Assembly: GCA_905221615.1 (NCBI GenBank)
Contig: CAJNDT010004635.1
Span: 62,001 to 126,000 of the forward strand
DNA length: 64,000 nt
Direction: 5' to 3'
Source: Symbiodinium sp. CCMP2592
Lineage: Eukaryota; Sar; Dinophyceae; Suessiales; Symbiodiniaceae
Part shown: one piece after another, positions 32,894 to 43,989 of the stretch
Layout of the letters: every line of letters starts with the position of its first letter
How positions within the stretch are numbered: the first letter of the stretch is position 1
Made by a program: the position numbers and the translations under genes
Notes under the pieces: generated by a model
What the model was told of the DNA's origin: nothing
The model's database searches: none
The model's input: only the letters and a program-made list of their open reading frames with translations

Positions 32894-33505
32894 ATGTGGA
32901 ATGGGCTCTTACCCAAGCCTGCCAGCGAAAGTCAAGATACGCCAGTGAAAATGGTTCAGGAGCTATATGTAGCCCTGAAACTTAAGGTATCGCCTATCGC
33001 GCTGTTTGTCTATATGGCTCCTGAAAGTCATTCTCACAGGCACATCTGCAGTGTCTTGACTTTTGGCTGCAGCGTGGGTTCAGAGCCTATGTTTCTTGCT
33101 TCCAGATCATCCGGGCTTGCCGAAACCCCTAGCACTGTCTTGACTGTTGTCTTAACTGTTGCTGGCAGGCGTGAGTTCATCATCTTTCACGCAAAGTTGG
33201 CGGAACCACAACGAAATCGGCCCTCCCGCCACCCTCCCACTCCCCCACCCACCCCCCGTTCCCAAAGTAAAGTTCTTGAAGCGAGCTTTCAAGCCGGAAA
33301 ATCTGCAGAAAAGCGCGCCGTAACTTGGGTGCGTGCGTGGCCATATCTACATAGATTGGGCACTGCCCCCACTTTGTACCAGTCCAAATTGCGGGTCATA
33401 TTAAGAGCGATTTACACGTACATTGAAAATTATCCAACTGTTGCACAGTGGGCAGTGTTCAATCTACAAACCGAGTTCCTATACAAAACGCCTGAAGCTT
33501 CATGA
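32894..33505 (+). CDS. Doubtful 203-residue ORF
   Basis: Open from near 32,894 to TGA at 33,505. It contains a proline tract from a C-rich run (33,225-33,260) and otherwise no domain, signal or membrane segment. Codon-like structure is not evident and the region lacks splice-site context. I keep it only because it is the longest frame between the monooxygenase gene and the retrotransposon. Confidence 0.15.
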   Translation: MWNGLLPKPASESQDTPVKMVQELYVALKLKVSPIALFVYMAPESHSHRHICSVLTFGCSVGSEPMFLASRSSGLAETPSTVLTVVLTVAGRREFIIFHAKLAEPQRNRPSRHPPTPPPTPRSQSKVLEASFQAGKSAEKRAVTWVRAWPYLHRLGTAPTLYQSKLRVILRAIYTYIENYPTVAQWAVFNLQTEFLYKTPEAS

Positions 33506-33509
33506 ACCC

Positions 33510-35130
33510 TACAATACACATACGAAGAAGTTAATTACAAACAGTTTGAGTCCCGCTAGAGTTCTAAACGGTCCCTGACATGCAGGTTTTAGATCTAAAG
33601 TTAGGTGTTCACCGTTTACATGTGTAATCGACAGGCTTGATAGTCTATAGGACTTTGGGTGTAGGGCGTTCTAGGTCTACTAGGATTAATAAGTCAGGCT
33701 TCCAGGGTAGACAGTGTTTACATCCAGGATTTAAGGTTTCGGGTCTCGGCGCTCACGGCGTCGAAGGGATCCGTCAAACAAGGTGACATCTGTAGCACAT
33801 TATTATTCGTATGACTGCTTTGTATTAATATTTCTGTTGTTATGAATATATTCTTATCATTCTAATTATCCTAATTATAAATAGTCTTAGTATTCGTGTT
33901 CTTCGTATTAATCTTAGTATTATCAAGAAACTCGTGCTTCGGCGTCGAGGTCACTCCGAATCTGCGAGGGGAAGGTAACGCAGCAACTTCAGCCCAGGCT
34001 GCGCGCCTGTGTCGAAGACGACGGTGAAATTTTGTGGCTTCGGATGGCCAACCTGTCATACAAGACGATTTGGAAGCTTCACCGAATCAGGGATCCTTAT
34101 CTAGAGCTTGACTGGTAGAAATTCTCAGCGCAAGCAGCACGGTTTCTGTTGCTACTCTTGGCACTCAGGAATATCACTATGATGCTGCTCATCTTTAATT
34201 GTTGTCGTCGCGACAGTCGTTGGCTTTGTGGTGGTGGGGGTCCCATAGGAAATACCCATCTGACGTAGTGGAAGCCTGCATGGCTGCTTTGTCTAAGAAG
34301 CATTCCATCGGTCCGGTCAGGCATGGCCAGGCAAGTGCTCAACTGGTTTAGGGTTTAGGGTTTAGTGTGCTGGACTAATCACAATGCCTGCTATTGACGT
34401 GGCGGTTTTGCGCAGGCTCATAGCGACTTTTTGCAGAGTTGGCGATTGCGCTCTGCTGGGCGGAAACAACTCAGAGAGCTTGACCACGAGGCTCCTGGCT
34501 CGGAAAGATGCGGTTCTTTCCTCGCAGATCTATGTCTCCGTTCTCACCGCTGAGGAAGTACGGAAAGAATTGTGTTTGATGGATGCATTCCTAAAGCCGG
34601 CTCCTCAAGTGCAGCTAGCACGGCGATGATGCTGCGCTCGTCTTGAGATGCGTCTCGCTCTCAAGAGTTTGGACCTCCGGCAAAGCCTCAGCAACGCGTG
34701 CTCGCGTGCGATCTTTAAAATCGGACGCGCAAGCATGCTACAGCCCAGAACGTACAGTTGTTGCTCTCACTTTGTTTCTTACTGGACTGCCATAGCACCC
34801 TTGTGAATCCTACTGCTTTTTGCTGTTCCACCCGTAGTCATCGCATACCTCGAACCCTGTATGCTGCTTAACCGCACACCAAGCGGAATGCTTCATGACT
34901 TCATGACAAATACAGCGTCTAACATGTCCGCTTCGAACCGCCTGGGTCGACCCCAGACAGCCAAACTTCCACAAAAGCAGTAGAGGCAGCATTGCTGTTA
35001 GCATCCACTTCAGCATGTTGGCATGCGCGATGTAATGAACACTGGATGGGTCTGAGTCTGACGATAAAAGACAAGAACCCTAAACCCTAAACCCTGCCAG
35101 ATCGGTGGTCGTGGCAGCTTGCAAATGGGG
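33510..35130. other. Intergenic, AT-richer, no convincing gene
   Basis: Includes an AT-rich stretch at 33,790-33,920. A short + strand frame (34,384-34,629, 81 residues, starting MPAIDVAVLRRLIATF) follows a TTTAGGG run and has some coding character, but no partner exon or motif. Confidence 0.4.
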
Positions 35131-35141
35131 AAATCAGTGAA

Positions 35142-35222
35142 ACCTGAAGGACCAAATAGGGGCCGTATACCCATATACTATGAATCCGTATATGGTATAC
35201 GAACCTTAAACCCTTTTAGGGT
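35142..35222. mobile_element. MITE family E, copy 1
   Basis: Contains CCATATACTATGAATCCGTA and TATGGTATACGAACCTTAAA. The same sequence occurs in inverse orientation at 57,058-57,151. An internal near-palindrome (CGTATACCCATATAC / GTATATGGTATACG) is visible. Confidence 0.65.
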
Positions 35223-35328
35223 TATGTCGTCCTTAAGGTACATCAAGCTGAGCGGACCCTCAAGCCTTTTTTTGATGTCCAGAACCTGTCCGACCCTTCG
35301 ACCCAGGATATGTTAACTCCCTGGATTT

Positions 35329-35405
35329 CAAAATAGCCAAAAAGCCTTCTATATTATGGTCGTTGGGCCCAAAAGCCTTAATACATGAGCCCTTGCATAC
35401 CCAGG
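35329..35405. mobile_element. MITE family F, copy 1
   Basis: Shares CAAAATAGCC, AAAAGCCTT, GGGCCCAAAAGCCTTAATA and ATGAGCCCTTG with copies at 52,080-52,163 and 60,258-60,343, the latter inverted. Outer ends CCCTGG/CCAGGG are inverted repeats. Confidence 0.7.
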
Positions 35406-35799
35406 GATTTAGGCGGGTGTCATTTCGAGTCTCAATCACGCAGCGTCTCTTCGGTTACGTACTGTCGGGAGCCGCTAAGCCTAAGAGATCGCGCTTGGAA
35501 AATGGTGAATTCGGCAACTTCTTTAAAACTCCCCAGTTTCCCCAATGCCCGACCTGGACCTCAAAAAACCAAGCGTTTCTATGGACATATCTAAAGAAAT
35601 CGTCAAAAGCCTAAAACAAGCAATCTGCTTGCCTTAAGTCGACCCGAAACCCGAAGCCTTGAACCTAAACCCTGCAGAAATACGTCGGCCCTGGCACTCT
35701 GGCCCTACACCCACCATCCCTGATAGAGGTCTCAATGAATCGAACGGGATGTGATGTTGAAAGGGGTATGTCTTGCATACAATTACAAATATTGACACA

Positions 35800-35804
35800 C
35801 ACAC

Positions 35805-35840
<36 letters not shown>

Positions 35841-35935
35841 TTATTTATATTTTATACACATACACATATTGTATACATAATTACAAAGACAGAGAGGAAG
35901 AGAGAGAAACAGAGAGAGAGAGAGAGAGAGAATGA
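35800..35935. repeat. (TA)n and (GA)n microsatellites
   Basis: A TATATA run with TTTATTTA at about 35,809-35,850, followed by GAGAGA at about 35,890-35,930. Neither is coding. Confidence 0.9.
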
Positions 35936-36526
35936 GAGGGGCGGACTATAAGGAGCATTAAGTACGATCCTAAACCCCAAATCCAACAAACCTGAATTAG
36001 CGAACTACTCAAAGCTTTAGTTTGTCTTCCTGCAGTCTGGGACGCAGCCGGCTGCGACAAAAGAGGCGCCGACACCGCTGCTGGCAGCGGCGCTGTGCGC
36101 GCTGCGTGCGCACTGCGGCCTGGCTCCAGGGCAGCATGAGAACCCCTGTGTTCAAACTCTTTTCAAAAGGGTCTAAAAAGGTATAGCATTTGGGCGCCGG
36201 GTTTGGCAGGGGTTCTACACTTAACAAACTTTCTATATAGGATTCGCGAACGCAAAACGAAACGTGAGGTTCGGATCTTCGCAGCAGGGTCCCCGAGAAA
36301 CAGTGCATGCAACAGCCATCAAGAGACAAGGCAAGCTCTGCAAAACGCACAGCAACACAGGATCAGAACACACCTGGAGACTTGGCGTGTCACAGGCATA
36401 GCTATCATCGAAGCGTGGCAATTCCAAGTACAGAGGCTATAAAGTCCTCCGACGGTATGGGAACGAAAAGAAGTGGCTCTGACAAGATGCTTCAGGAAAG
36501 GTCTTGGGTGTTCAGCGCCTGGTACT

Positions 36527-36620
36527 GTTGGTGATATAAATCCTGCATTACCCATAAAGAAAATACCATTAGTCCCATAGTCTAGGGTCCTTAAGGTAAT
36601 GCAGGATGTATATCAACAAC
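36527..36620. mobile_element. MITE family C, copy 1
   Basis: Left arm GTTGGTGATATAAATCCTGC and right arm the inverse of GCAGGATGTATATCAACAAC. About 94 bases. Related copies lie at 51,073 and 52,891. It sits about 270 bases before the 5' end of the large LINE. Confidence 0.8.
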
Positions 36621-36877
36621 CGAGTTTCTCACTGTAGATTCCATCCAAGTCTGGCAGTGCTTTTGCTTTTAGTCTTTAGCATCAACGGCTTTCCTGCACC
36701 TTGGCGCCCGCTTTTCCACACGCCTTCTCGACTTCGGTGTTTAGGGTTGCTATCGGGCTGAACCCTAAACCCAAAAGCTTCCTGCCTGTCAAGCCGGGGG
36801 CAGCAACCGTAGTAAACAAAAGCCCGAACACCGATATTCAAAACCTAAAGCCTCAGAAATCCTAAATTTTAAACACT

Positions 36878-36889
36878 AAGGCCCGAAAG
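36878..36889. repeat. Target-site duplication, left copy
   Basis: AAGGCCCGAAAG, identical to 50,763-50,774. The base after each copy differs, so 12 bases is the maximal match. Confidence 0.85.
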
Positions 36890-37066
36890 AGGGTTTTGGA
36901 TCGAGCCGAGTGCATTGCCAAAGCCCCAGTGGACGTAGCATCCACGTAGAACGGAGCCATTGCTAAATCGCCTAGCTGGCACCGCAACGCTCGACGCTCT
37001 CGGCACAGGGCCAGAGCACGCGTTCACCTTCTTCGCCTCCAAGGACTTCGACCCTGGAAGCGAGAC

Positions 37067-38434
37067 TTGAGCCTTCTTGAGGCTCATCACTCACGGCCTA
37101 GATATCGCGAAGCCGCCCGTATGGGACGAGGCCGAAACCCGGAAGCATGGCGATCGGAAGAGTCATATGGACATTCTGGGCGGCAACAGCCGTCCTGGGA
37201 AGTCTGGAAAGGCGCGAGGACACCGAAGACCGGCCAGGCCAAGAAGACCCCAGCACGGTACGACGAGATGGTCGTTCATGGATGGAAATCCTCCCAGGAC
37301 GAGACCCACGAAGAGATCCTGGATGCGGAACAACATGGGGGTTCAGAGCGCAGGCGTGCAATACAAAAGGCGCTTACACAAGCAAAAAAGGCCGAAAACC
37401 GTGCCAGGAAGATTCGCGAGGACCAGAAGTACCGAGAGCAACAATGGGAGCTATGGAAAAAGAAGGCGATAGCAGATTTCCAGCGGCAGAAGAGAGCCTT
37501 CGAGACGGACACCCAGAAAGCCCAGGAGGAACTTCGGCAAGCAATTCAGACCGGACAGCAAGCCGCTGCACTTGTCGAGCAGATTGCTGCCGGACAGCGA
37601 CTGCAGGAGGACACCTCCGAGCTGGATGCCGTTATGGCAGAACTCTCAGCCAACCCCGAGGCACCGGCACCTTCGGAGCCCTTCATGAAAGCAGCAATGC
37701 AAGCCGCCACGGCAGCAGGATTCCTAGACGGTGGACCCCTTACCAGTGGCGGCCAGGGGACGGCACCAGCTGCAGTGAGGCAGCTCAGACCAGAGATCCT
37801 GCAGCAGTTGATGGCGATGGCAGGATTGCAGCAACTGCAGGCAACAGCCGGCGGCGCTCATGTGCCCACTGTCGCCACCGGCCCAGGCCCATCCGATGCA
37901 CAGCTTGTTGGACTACTTGCCGGGCAGCAGCAAGCCAATGGCGTGCCACCACCGTCTGTGGCGCCCCCTGCTTATACTCCCACAGGCCAAGGTTCGGAAA
38001 GCCCTTTTGTAGAGGGACACCTGGGCATGTCCAAAGGTGTGCCCACTGCCGCAGCCCTTCCGACCCACGACATCACCAAGCATCCCACACCACAGCGGCC
38101 GAAGCACAAGCCACCTACGGAGGGAGAGAGGCCTCAACCTCCGAGGCAGCCTGTCAAACCAGTGGGTACGAACAGCGTGGTGCATCCAACATCCCCCTCC
38201 GGGCCATGCTTCCAAGACCGAGTGGAAGCCAAGCGAGAAGCACTACGCTCACAGTCGCAGCAGGAGATGATCGAGCAACAGGAACAGCAGGAACGGGCAG
38301 CAGCTGCGGCTGCAGCTCAGGCCGTTCACAACATTGGGGACTCCGAGGAAGAGGACCTACTGAGCCAAGAGCTGCCTCCAGATCTCGACCACGGAGGAGG
38401 TCCTCAATCACCAGGCCTGCGAACAATGGAGTGA
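37067..38434 (+). CDS. LINE ORF1, coiled-coil protein
   Basis: A 455-residue frame ending in TGA. Residues about 1-85 are basic and Trp-containing. Residues about 90-185 are a long, highly charged helix with heptad character (RKIREDQKYREQQWELWKKK, then AFETDTQKAQEELRQAIQTG), expected to form a coiled coil. The middle (about 215-330) is Ala/Gln/Gly-rich, and residues 330-390 are Pro-rich. A second Gln/Glu-rich helix (EMIEQQEQQERAAAAAAAQA) precedes an acidic C-terminus. LINE ORF1 proteins usually trimerise through a coiled coil and bind the element RNA. No CCHC knuckle or RRM is visible here, so RNA binding would rest on the basic regions. The 37,067 ATG is about 180 bases into the element; the ATG at 37,121 is an alternative. 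Confidence 0.75.
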   Translation: MSLLEAHHSRPRYREAARMGRGRNPEAWRSEESYGHSGRQQPSWEVWKGARTPKTGQAKKTPARYDEMVVHGWKSSQDETHEEILDAEQHGGSERRRAIQKALTQAKKAENRARKIREDQKYREQQWELWKKKAIADFQRQKRAFETDTQKAQEELRQAIQTGQQAAALVEQIAAGQRLQEDTSELDAVMAELSANPEAPAPSEPFMKAAMQAATAAGFLDGGPLTSGGQGTAPAAVRQLRPEILQQLMAMAGLQQLQATAGGAHVPTVATGPGPSDAQLVGLLAGQQQANGVPPPSVAPPAYTPTGQGSESPFVEGHLGMSKGVPTAAALPTHDITKHPTPQRPKHKPPTEGERPQPPRQPVKPVGTNSVVHPTSPSGPCFQDRVEAKREALRSQSQQEMIEQQEQQERAAAAAAAQAVHNIGDSEEEDLLSQELPPDLDHGGGPQSPGLRTME

Positions 38435-39800
38435 CCAACACAGCGTTCCTGAGGCAAATAGTTTCCCGAACTGAGATTGCTCTCGGCAGGAGTTCCCTGG
38501 AGGGTCCGTGCATCGGAGTTGCATTGGCGCATCTCCATGCTCTGTTACCCATCGGGTTGAGCCCTTGCTGGCAGCTCTTTCAGGACGCGGGAACTACATG
38601 CCATGGAGCCATCGCTGAGTACTGTACAGAGGCAGTAGTGCACACACTTGTTTCGCAAGGCCCCTCGTGCCCTTCCTCTTCTGCGAGTGTACGAGCCTCG
38701 CCTTTTCGTCTTTGTGGCTATCTAAGAGTAAGTCGATCATTGGGCTGCGGTCTGACTTTTACTCTAGATGGCTCCTCTCCTGCCCTGCCGGCATTGCATT
38801 GGGTTTGTGCAATTGCCAGCGACGGTAACAGAGTGCCTCTGTGCCCTCGATCCTTCTCCTTGAGAGGCCGCTTGTACATAGCTTTTGGAGTTGTACAGTG
38901 CCGCCTTTTCAGTGTGCCTGCCCTGCCTTATCCTTCTGACCTAACTGCCGCTCTTTTTAGGTCATGTGCTCTCAGGAGCCAGCGAGGCTCTACTTCTTCC
39001 GGTGTTCTCCCTGCCGTCGCCACGAGTTCTGGTCCCGGGTCTCAGCATACTTGGGTTTGGTATGCTGTATTCCCGCTTCCGGACTCCTCTTCCTCCGCCC
39101 TTGGAGATGCCGGCCTTCTTTGCCGTGCTTCCTCCTGGGCCCCGCCGACGCCTTGGTTCTCCTCGGTCTGCAAATCACGGCCTTGTCCTTCTGCAGCCTC
39201 CGGCTGCTTCAGTGTATTGCCACCGAGCTGCCCTGCTCCCAACCGGGATCTCTCCGGCTTCGGCTCTGCACATATCGGCTCAGTGATGCCACCCTTTCAT
39301 GGAGGTTTCGGATACAGCGTGCCTAACACTTGCATCGGTGGCTCTGGGGCAAGGACCTGTACCGACCTCCCCCATTTAGGCGATACTGCTGGTTTTGGTC
39401 ACGGAACTTGTAATCCCCCACCCTTTTGGGGTTTAGTCCGGTTTCCTCCCCCAGCCAATTCCTGCCATGCACAGGACGAGCACCCGTGGGTCGCTTGGTG
39501 CGCCCTGCATCTGTGCACATTTTGTGCCACAGGTGCGCTTTGCAGTCTTGGTGCCCTTCTCTGGCTTTGGACTAGTGCTCTGTTAGGACGCCGCCCTGTC
39601 AGCTCTGCTTCAGGCGGACGCTTGTGTGCCAGCCCCTTTCTGCAGCCTGTTGTCTTTCTTGCCAGGGCTGCGAATTGTGATCGCCCTCTCCTCGTTTGGA
39701 CAGGTACACGATTCCCTGCGCGCAAGTCGCGGCGCCGCCGCCCCTCAGTGTCTTCAGGTTGGCTGCCTTTTCTTTGCCAAGTCCTGCTTGGACACTCGCT
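38435..39800. other. Inter-ORF pyrimidine-rich region of the LINE
   Basis: More than 1.3 kb rich in CT and CCTT words. Because stops are depleted by composition, several frames stay open, and the frame that becomes ORF2 is open throughout. The conceptual protein here is low-complexity (Ser, Pro, Cys, Leu) and unlike the modular part that follows. I treat the region as non-coding or weakly coding; the true ORF2 start is unknown. Confidence 0.45.
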
Positions 39801-41136
39801 GCCCCACAGTGTTTGGGCAGCCCCTGGTGGTGCAGACGGTGCCGCTGCTCTTACTGCCTCCCTTGCCACCCACGGTCCCGTCGGCCATCCTAGTGACAGC
39901 GCCGCGCTGTCTCCAGCTCTCTCTTCGACTGGTGTGTCGCTTCCGGGCGTCCCTGCAAACACCATCGATGCTGCCCAGCTTGCTACAGGCTCTGCCGATC
40001 CCAATCTGCACTGTCTTGTCTTTGCGGCCGGCTATCGCACCGAGCACTTGGTCTTGGACGTACCATGCGACATCACTGCTGATGCTCTCGTTGCCCGGGT
40101 CCAGGTTGCTTCAGCCTTGGTGCAGCGGCTCTCTCCAGCCCACCTTTTCCCGGCACACCCGCAACCGGGACAGGGGTATGCCAGTTTTGTTGTTGTCCCA
40201 GATTGGGTGCCCGCCGACCGGCGTCAGGTTGTGCTTCTTGATTTTTCACGGATGCATGGCCCTGTTTTTGGACACGTCTTCCACAATCCCCTTACATACC
40301 GGGACCTTGTGACAGAGGCTGTTGCACAAACTGACGAGCTTTGGCATGCATATATACCCAACAGCTTCGAACCCCTTGCAGTTGGCTGCGAAGTCACTCT
40401 GTCGAGTGGTGATGTGATCAGCTTCTCTCCCCGGGATGTTCCGCTGGCACGGGACTCAGACCTCACCCTGCTGCTGTCCAGACCCTCGTCATGGCAGCGT
40501 GAGCCGGACCACGTCCTGCTTGAGCGGCCTACCTCTGCCTGGCTTGTTATTCTGCCACAGTCCGTGCAAAGTTTCCCCTTCTACGGAACCTTCACTGCTG
40601 ACTTGCAACAGGCCATTGCCGACCAAATGGACAGTCAGGTGCAGCACGTCAGCTTTGGGCACCCCACGGAGCCTCTCACCGACGTGGTGTATCGCGGGCG
40701 GCTCTACGATAAAATTGCTGCCGCCGATCACCGGTCGGAGAACCTGCCTCCCGGCCCCAATCTCGGGGCGTTCGTGTTCCTTGACGCGAGGCAGTCTGCT
40801 CGCGGCCTCGGCTTTTTATTCGAAGGGCATGGAGCTGTCGTCCCTACCCAGGACGGTGTGCGAGTGCTTGGCCTACGCCCTCCGCGCGGTTTCCGCACTT
40901 ACGCGGAGCACGTTTTCCTTCGACGCGAGGGCCTCCCAGTCGTCGATGGATGTGTCTTGGTTCTGGGCTATGAGTTTGATGAGGACACAGTTGGCACAGT
41001 ACCTGCATCAGCCGCCCCTGGTGTTATACTGCTCTTGCCACCGATGAGAGGCTCGATGGCACTTCTGCTGGCGCAGCCGGCGAAGCAGCTTCCCCCTCCC
41101 TCGGCTCTGCCCCGCCACCGCACATTGGGTTCCTAG
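39800..41136 (+). pseudogene. LINE ORF2 segment 1: module copy 1
   Basis: This is the reading frame of the 37,147-41,136 ORF; its coding character becomes clear from about 39,830. It holds the first copy of a two-part module. Part A (about 40,015-40,440) starts CLVFAAGYRTEHLVLDVP, passes PQPGQGYASFVVVPDW and ends TLSSGDVISFSP. Part B (about 40,540-40,985) ends VVDGCVLVLGYEFDED. The frame must change between 40,983 and 41,136 to continue into segment 2. No enzyme motif is recognised. Part of a giant polyprotein, broken in this copy. Confidence 0.65.
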
Positions 41137-43736
41137 TCCTTAGCCCTCGGGTTGCGCCCATTACTCTTGAGATTCCGCTCGAGATTCCGTGCTCCCCCCA
41201 GCACGCTTGTGAAACCCTTGCATCACATCTGCGGACAAACTTGGCCACCACGTATGAACATCTTGTGGTCGCCCAGCCACAACCGGACCGCAGGTTTTGC
41301 ACTTTTATCGCCCTCCCGTTATGGGCCACCCATGTGGTCTGTGTGGTTGTGGATGCTCGGGCTGTCGACGGGCGGCTCTTTGCCATGCACCTGGACAATG
41401 GGCTCTTTCCACGCTCCATTCTTGTCCAGATCAGCCTCCGACCATCCCTAGGATTTCGGGTTATGCATAACGACCATGTGCATCAAGCCCAAGAAGCGAT
41501 TTTTCTTTCAAAGGGAGATGTTCTCTTCATCCTCCCTGCACGCGCTGCTGCTCCAACCCCCCCCAGGCTCCCAGATATGCTGTACCAGCTCGATGGCTGG
41601 CACCTGCCGGTACCGGACTTTAAGGGATTCCTACAAACTCCCTTTTATTTGCTTACCGATGCTTGGAACACTGTTGCAGACTTCCCGGCTTCCGCTTCCA
41701 CTTCCTATACAGCGCTCCGACAGTTTGCTACCGCATTCCTGCGATACGAGGACCACAGATCCTCACTCCAGACACTGCACCCACGTGTAGCGGACTACAA
41801 CTTCCATGGCATCGTGTGTCGAGCTGTCCTGATTGCCACGGAGCAGCCTATCGGTCTCCCGGTCCCCCCTGCAAGGGCCAGGCCGCCGTGCATTGCATAT
41901 GCCGTTGATAGGCGTGCTATTCTCGCGGACATTACTTGGCACATCACTCCCACCGGCCGAGTCGACCTCGACTCCCTCATGCGAGAGTTTGAACCAGCAC
42001 CGTCCGGCTTCTACACCTCCATCACAGGCGGTCTGCCAGAATGCGAAGGTGCCAGGACCTTCTTGCGTGTTGACAATGGCCAGGTGCTGACCGTAGCATA
42101 TGAGGAGGATCTTCTTGAGCCGGACCGACACGGAGACAGCACCCCCCCCGATGACGAACCGGATGATTCCGACTCCAGCAGCACTTCTTCCGCACTGCCA
42201 GCAACCCCTAAACCAGCGCCTCGACCCATGCCCGGCGCACGTAACCGCAAGCGACGGCTCACTGACGGCACTCCGGGCGCCGGTGCTTCCAGCGGCCCTA
42301 CCGTCGCTGTCAATGTTTTCATGGGCTGCCTAGTTAGTGCCCAAGTACCAGCTGCTGCTGCCGTGCTTGCGGATACGCCTAGCCACCGACAAGGTCTTGG
42401 CATTCTCGCTACACACAGCCACCTTACCGTACTGCGGTACTCTTGGGGTTTCCTTGTCGATGTTCTCCTTTTCGTCGTACTGTGGCTGTCCTGCGGCCTC
42501 CTTGTCTGCACAGCCGCCTCTTGCCGCCAGGCCAAGCTCCTGCTCGAGCCGCGAGCCCACAACAGCCCCATGCGACACGCCCTAGCTGCCTTGCGCTACT
42601 TTGCGCCACGCCTGGGCGGTGCTTGGCGATATATTCCTGCAGCGGATGCCGAAGTCATCCCCGGTTCTAGTGGTTCTGAAGAAGGTGACGAAACACCAGA
42701 GGACGGTCTCGCCCTCTTTGCAGTGCTTGCCCCAGGCTATGCACCAGAACAGGTGGCTGTCATAGTGCAGTTCCCCGCCACCTTAACTGAGGCCCTTGAC
42801 ACTGTGCAGCTTGCCCGTCATAGTATCCATAAGCATTGGTTGCCTGTTCCTGTTCCTGTCGAGCCCCAGCCGCAGCCGGGCATCGGCACCGTCATTGCTC
42901 TTGCCGACTGGCAGAGACAGGACAGATTCGTCTGCATCGACAGCACCCAGCTCGACGGGCGCCGCTTTGTCGTCCAGGCACCTCACTATGCTGACAAGCT
43001 TGCACTCCTGCACCTTGCCGATATTCAGCTAAACCTAGGCATAGCTGTTTACATCGGGGACGATCCACAGCCACTCGGTGATGATGTCCAGGTGCAATTA
43101 TGGACCGGACTTGCAGTTTTCTTTCTGCCACCCGAGCGCCACCCACCCGTACCCTACTCTCTCGCCTGGACCCTAACAGACTGGCGTATGTGGCGCCAAG
43201 CCCTGCCGGAGGCCTTGCAACCTCCACCTGATGCATATGCCCTTGTCTACCATGACGAGGTTGCACTACACATCACTGACCCTAGGCGCCCCACCCGACA
43301 CCGTCACCAAATTGCAGCCGCCCTAGGCATCCCCCTTGCGACACTACAGCTTGTGCCCGCGGTGCCACGGCTAACCAATGCCGCACTCACCGGACTCCAC
43401 TGCAGAACCGTCCTCGCAGTCTGTGACAGCTCTGTCCAAGGACCGCTGCCCTGGTGTGTCGTCCTTTTGGATCTCCGTGCCCTACTTCGTGGGTGGAGCA
43501 CAGTTGTCGCTCCGCATCATCGGCTCTCTTGCGATAGCTTGCGCGAAGACCTAGACAACCACTCACCTCCAGGCTGGCAGGCATGCCTACACGATGTCGG
43601 ACGTGATGTGATTGATGTGCACCCGGGACAGGTACTTGTTGCATACTACCGGCCAGGCCGTGTTGCCATCCCTGCTGCTCGGGCTGTCTCGCCCTCTGCC
43701 GGTGACGCTCCACCCCAGTGCCGCCACCCCAAATGA
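40983..43736 (+). pseudogene. LINE ORF2 segment 2: module copies 2 and 3, membrane segment
   Basis: Reading frame shifted relative to segment 1 and open from 40,983. Module 2A begins near 41,128 (GFLVLSPRV) and ends LSKGDVLFILP near 41,543. Module 2B ends DNGQVLTVAYEEDLLEPD near 42,125. An acidic/Ser linker follows, then basic RNRKRRL. A strongly hydrophobic segment lies near 42,433-42,515 (SWGFLVDVLLFVVLWLSCGL), a likely transmembrane helix. Module 3A begins near 42,716 (LFAVLAPGYAPEQVAVIV) and ends LWTGLAVFFLPP. Module 3B ends HPGQVLVAYYRPG near 43,660. The frame closes at 43,736 and the next segment lies in another frame, open from at least 43,612. Confidence 0.7.
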
Positions 43737-43989
43737 GGCCGCGCCCCTCACACATCCCAGTGGCCCCCCTAGATCTTACGGTCCTGCTAGCCATCCGGCT
43801 GCGACTTCGTCGTCCACAGGGCCGTCTGCTGGCCCGACCGATGATGACACTGTAGCAGCTGCCACTGCTACACCGGCAGGTGCTGCCCAGATCGAGTACC
43901 TGCCTGGCGTTTTCCTTGTCCTAGCACAGGACTACTGTCCAGAGCCATGCACGGCTTCCGGTCGGCTGTCCGGACAGCCTTGCGCTTGA
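43612..43989 (+). pseudogene. LINE ORF2 segment 3: linker and start of module 4
   Basis: A third frame carries a Pro/Thr/Ala-rich linker and then YLPGVFLVLAQDYCPE near 43,900-43,944. That is the same opening as modules 1A, 2A and 3A (hydrophobic, then L-A-x-x-Y). A further frame change between 43,925 and 43,989 leads into segment 4. The open frame was placed by homology to the other module copies, not by transcript evidence. Confidence 0.6.

Noticed and set aside
34384..34629. Small + strand gene
   Set aside because: Some coding character but no splice partners, motif or homologous recognition.
37147..39800. First half of a 1,329-residue ORF
   Set aside because: It overlaps ORF1 out of frame and then crosses the pyrimidine-rich spacer. 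Its openness is compositional; only the part after about 39.8 kb resembles the ORF2 modules.
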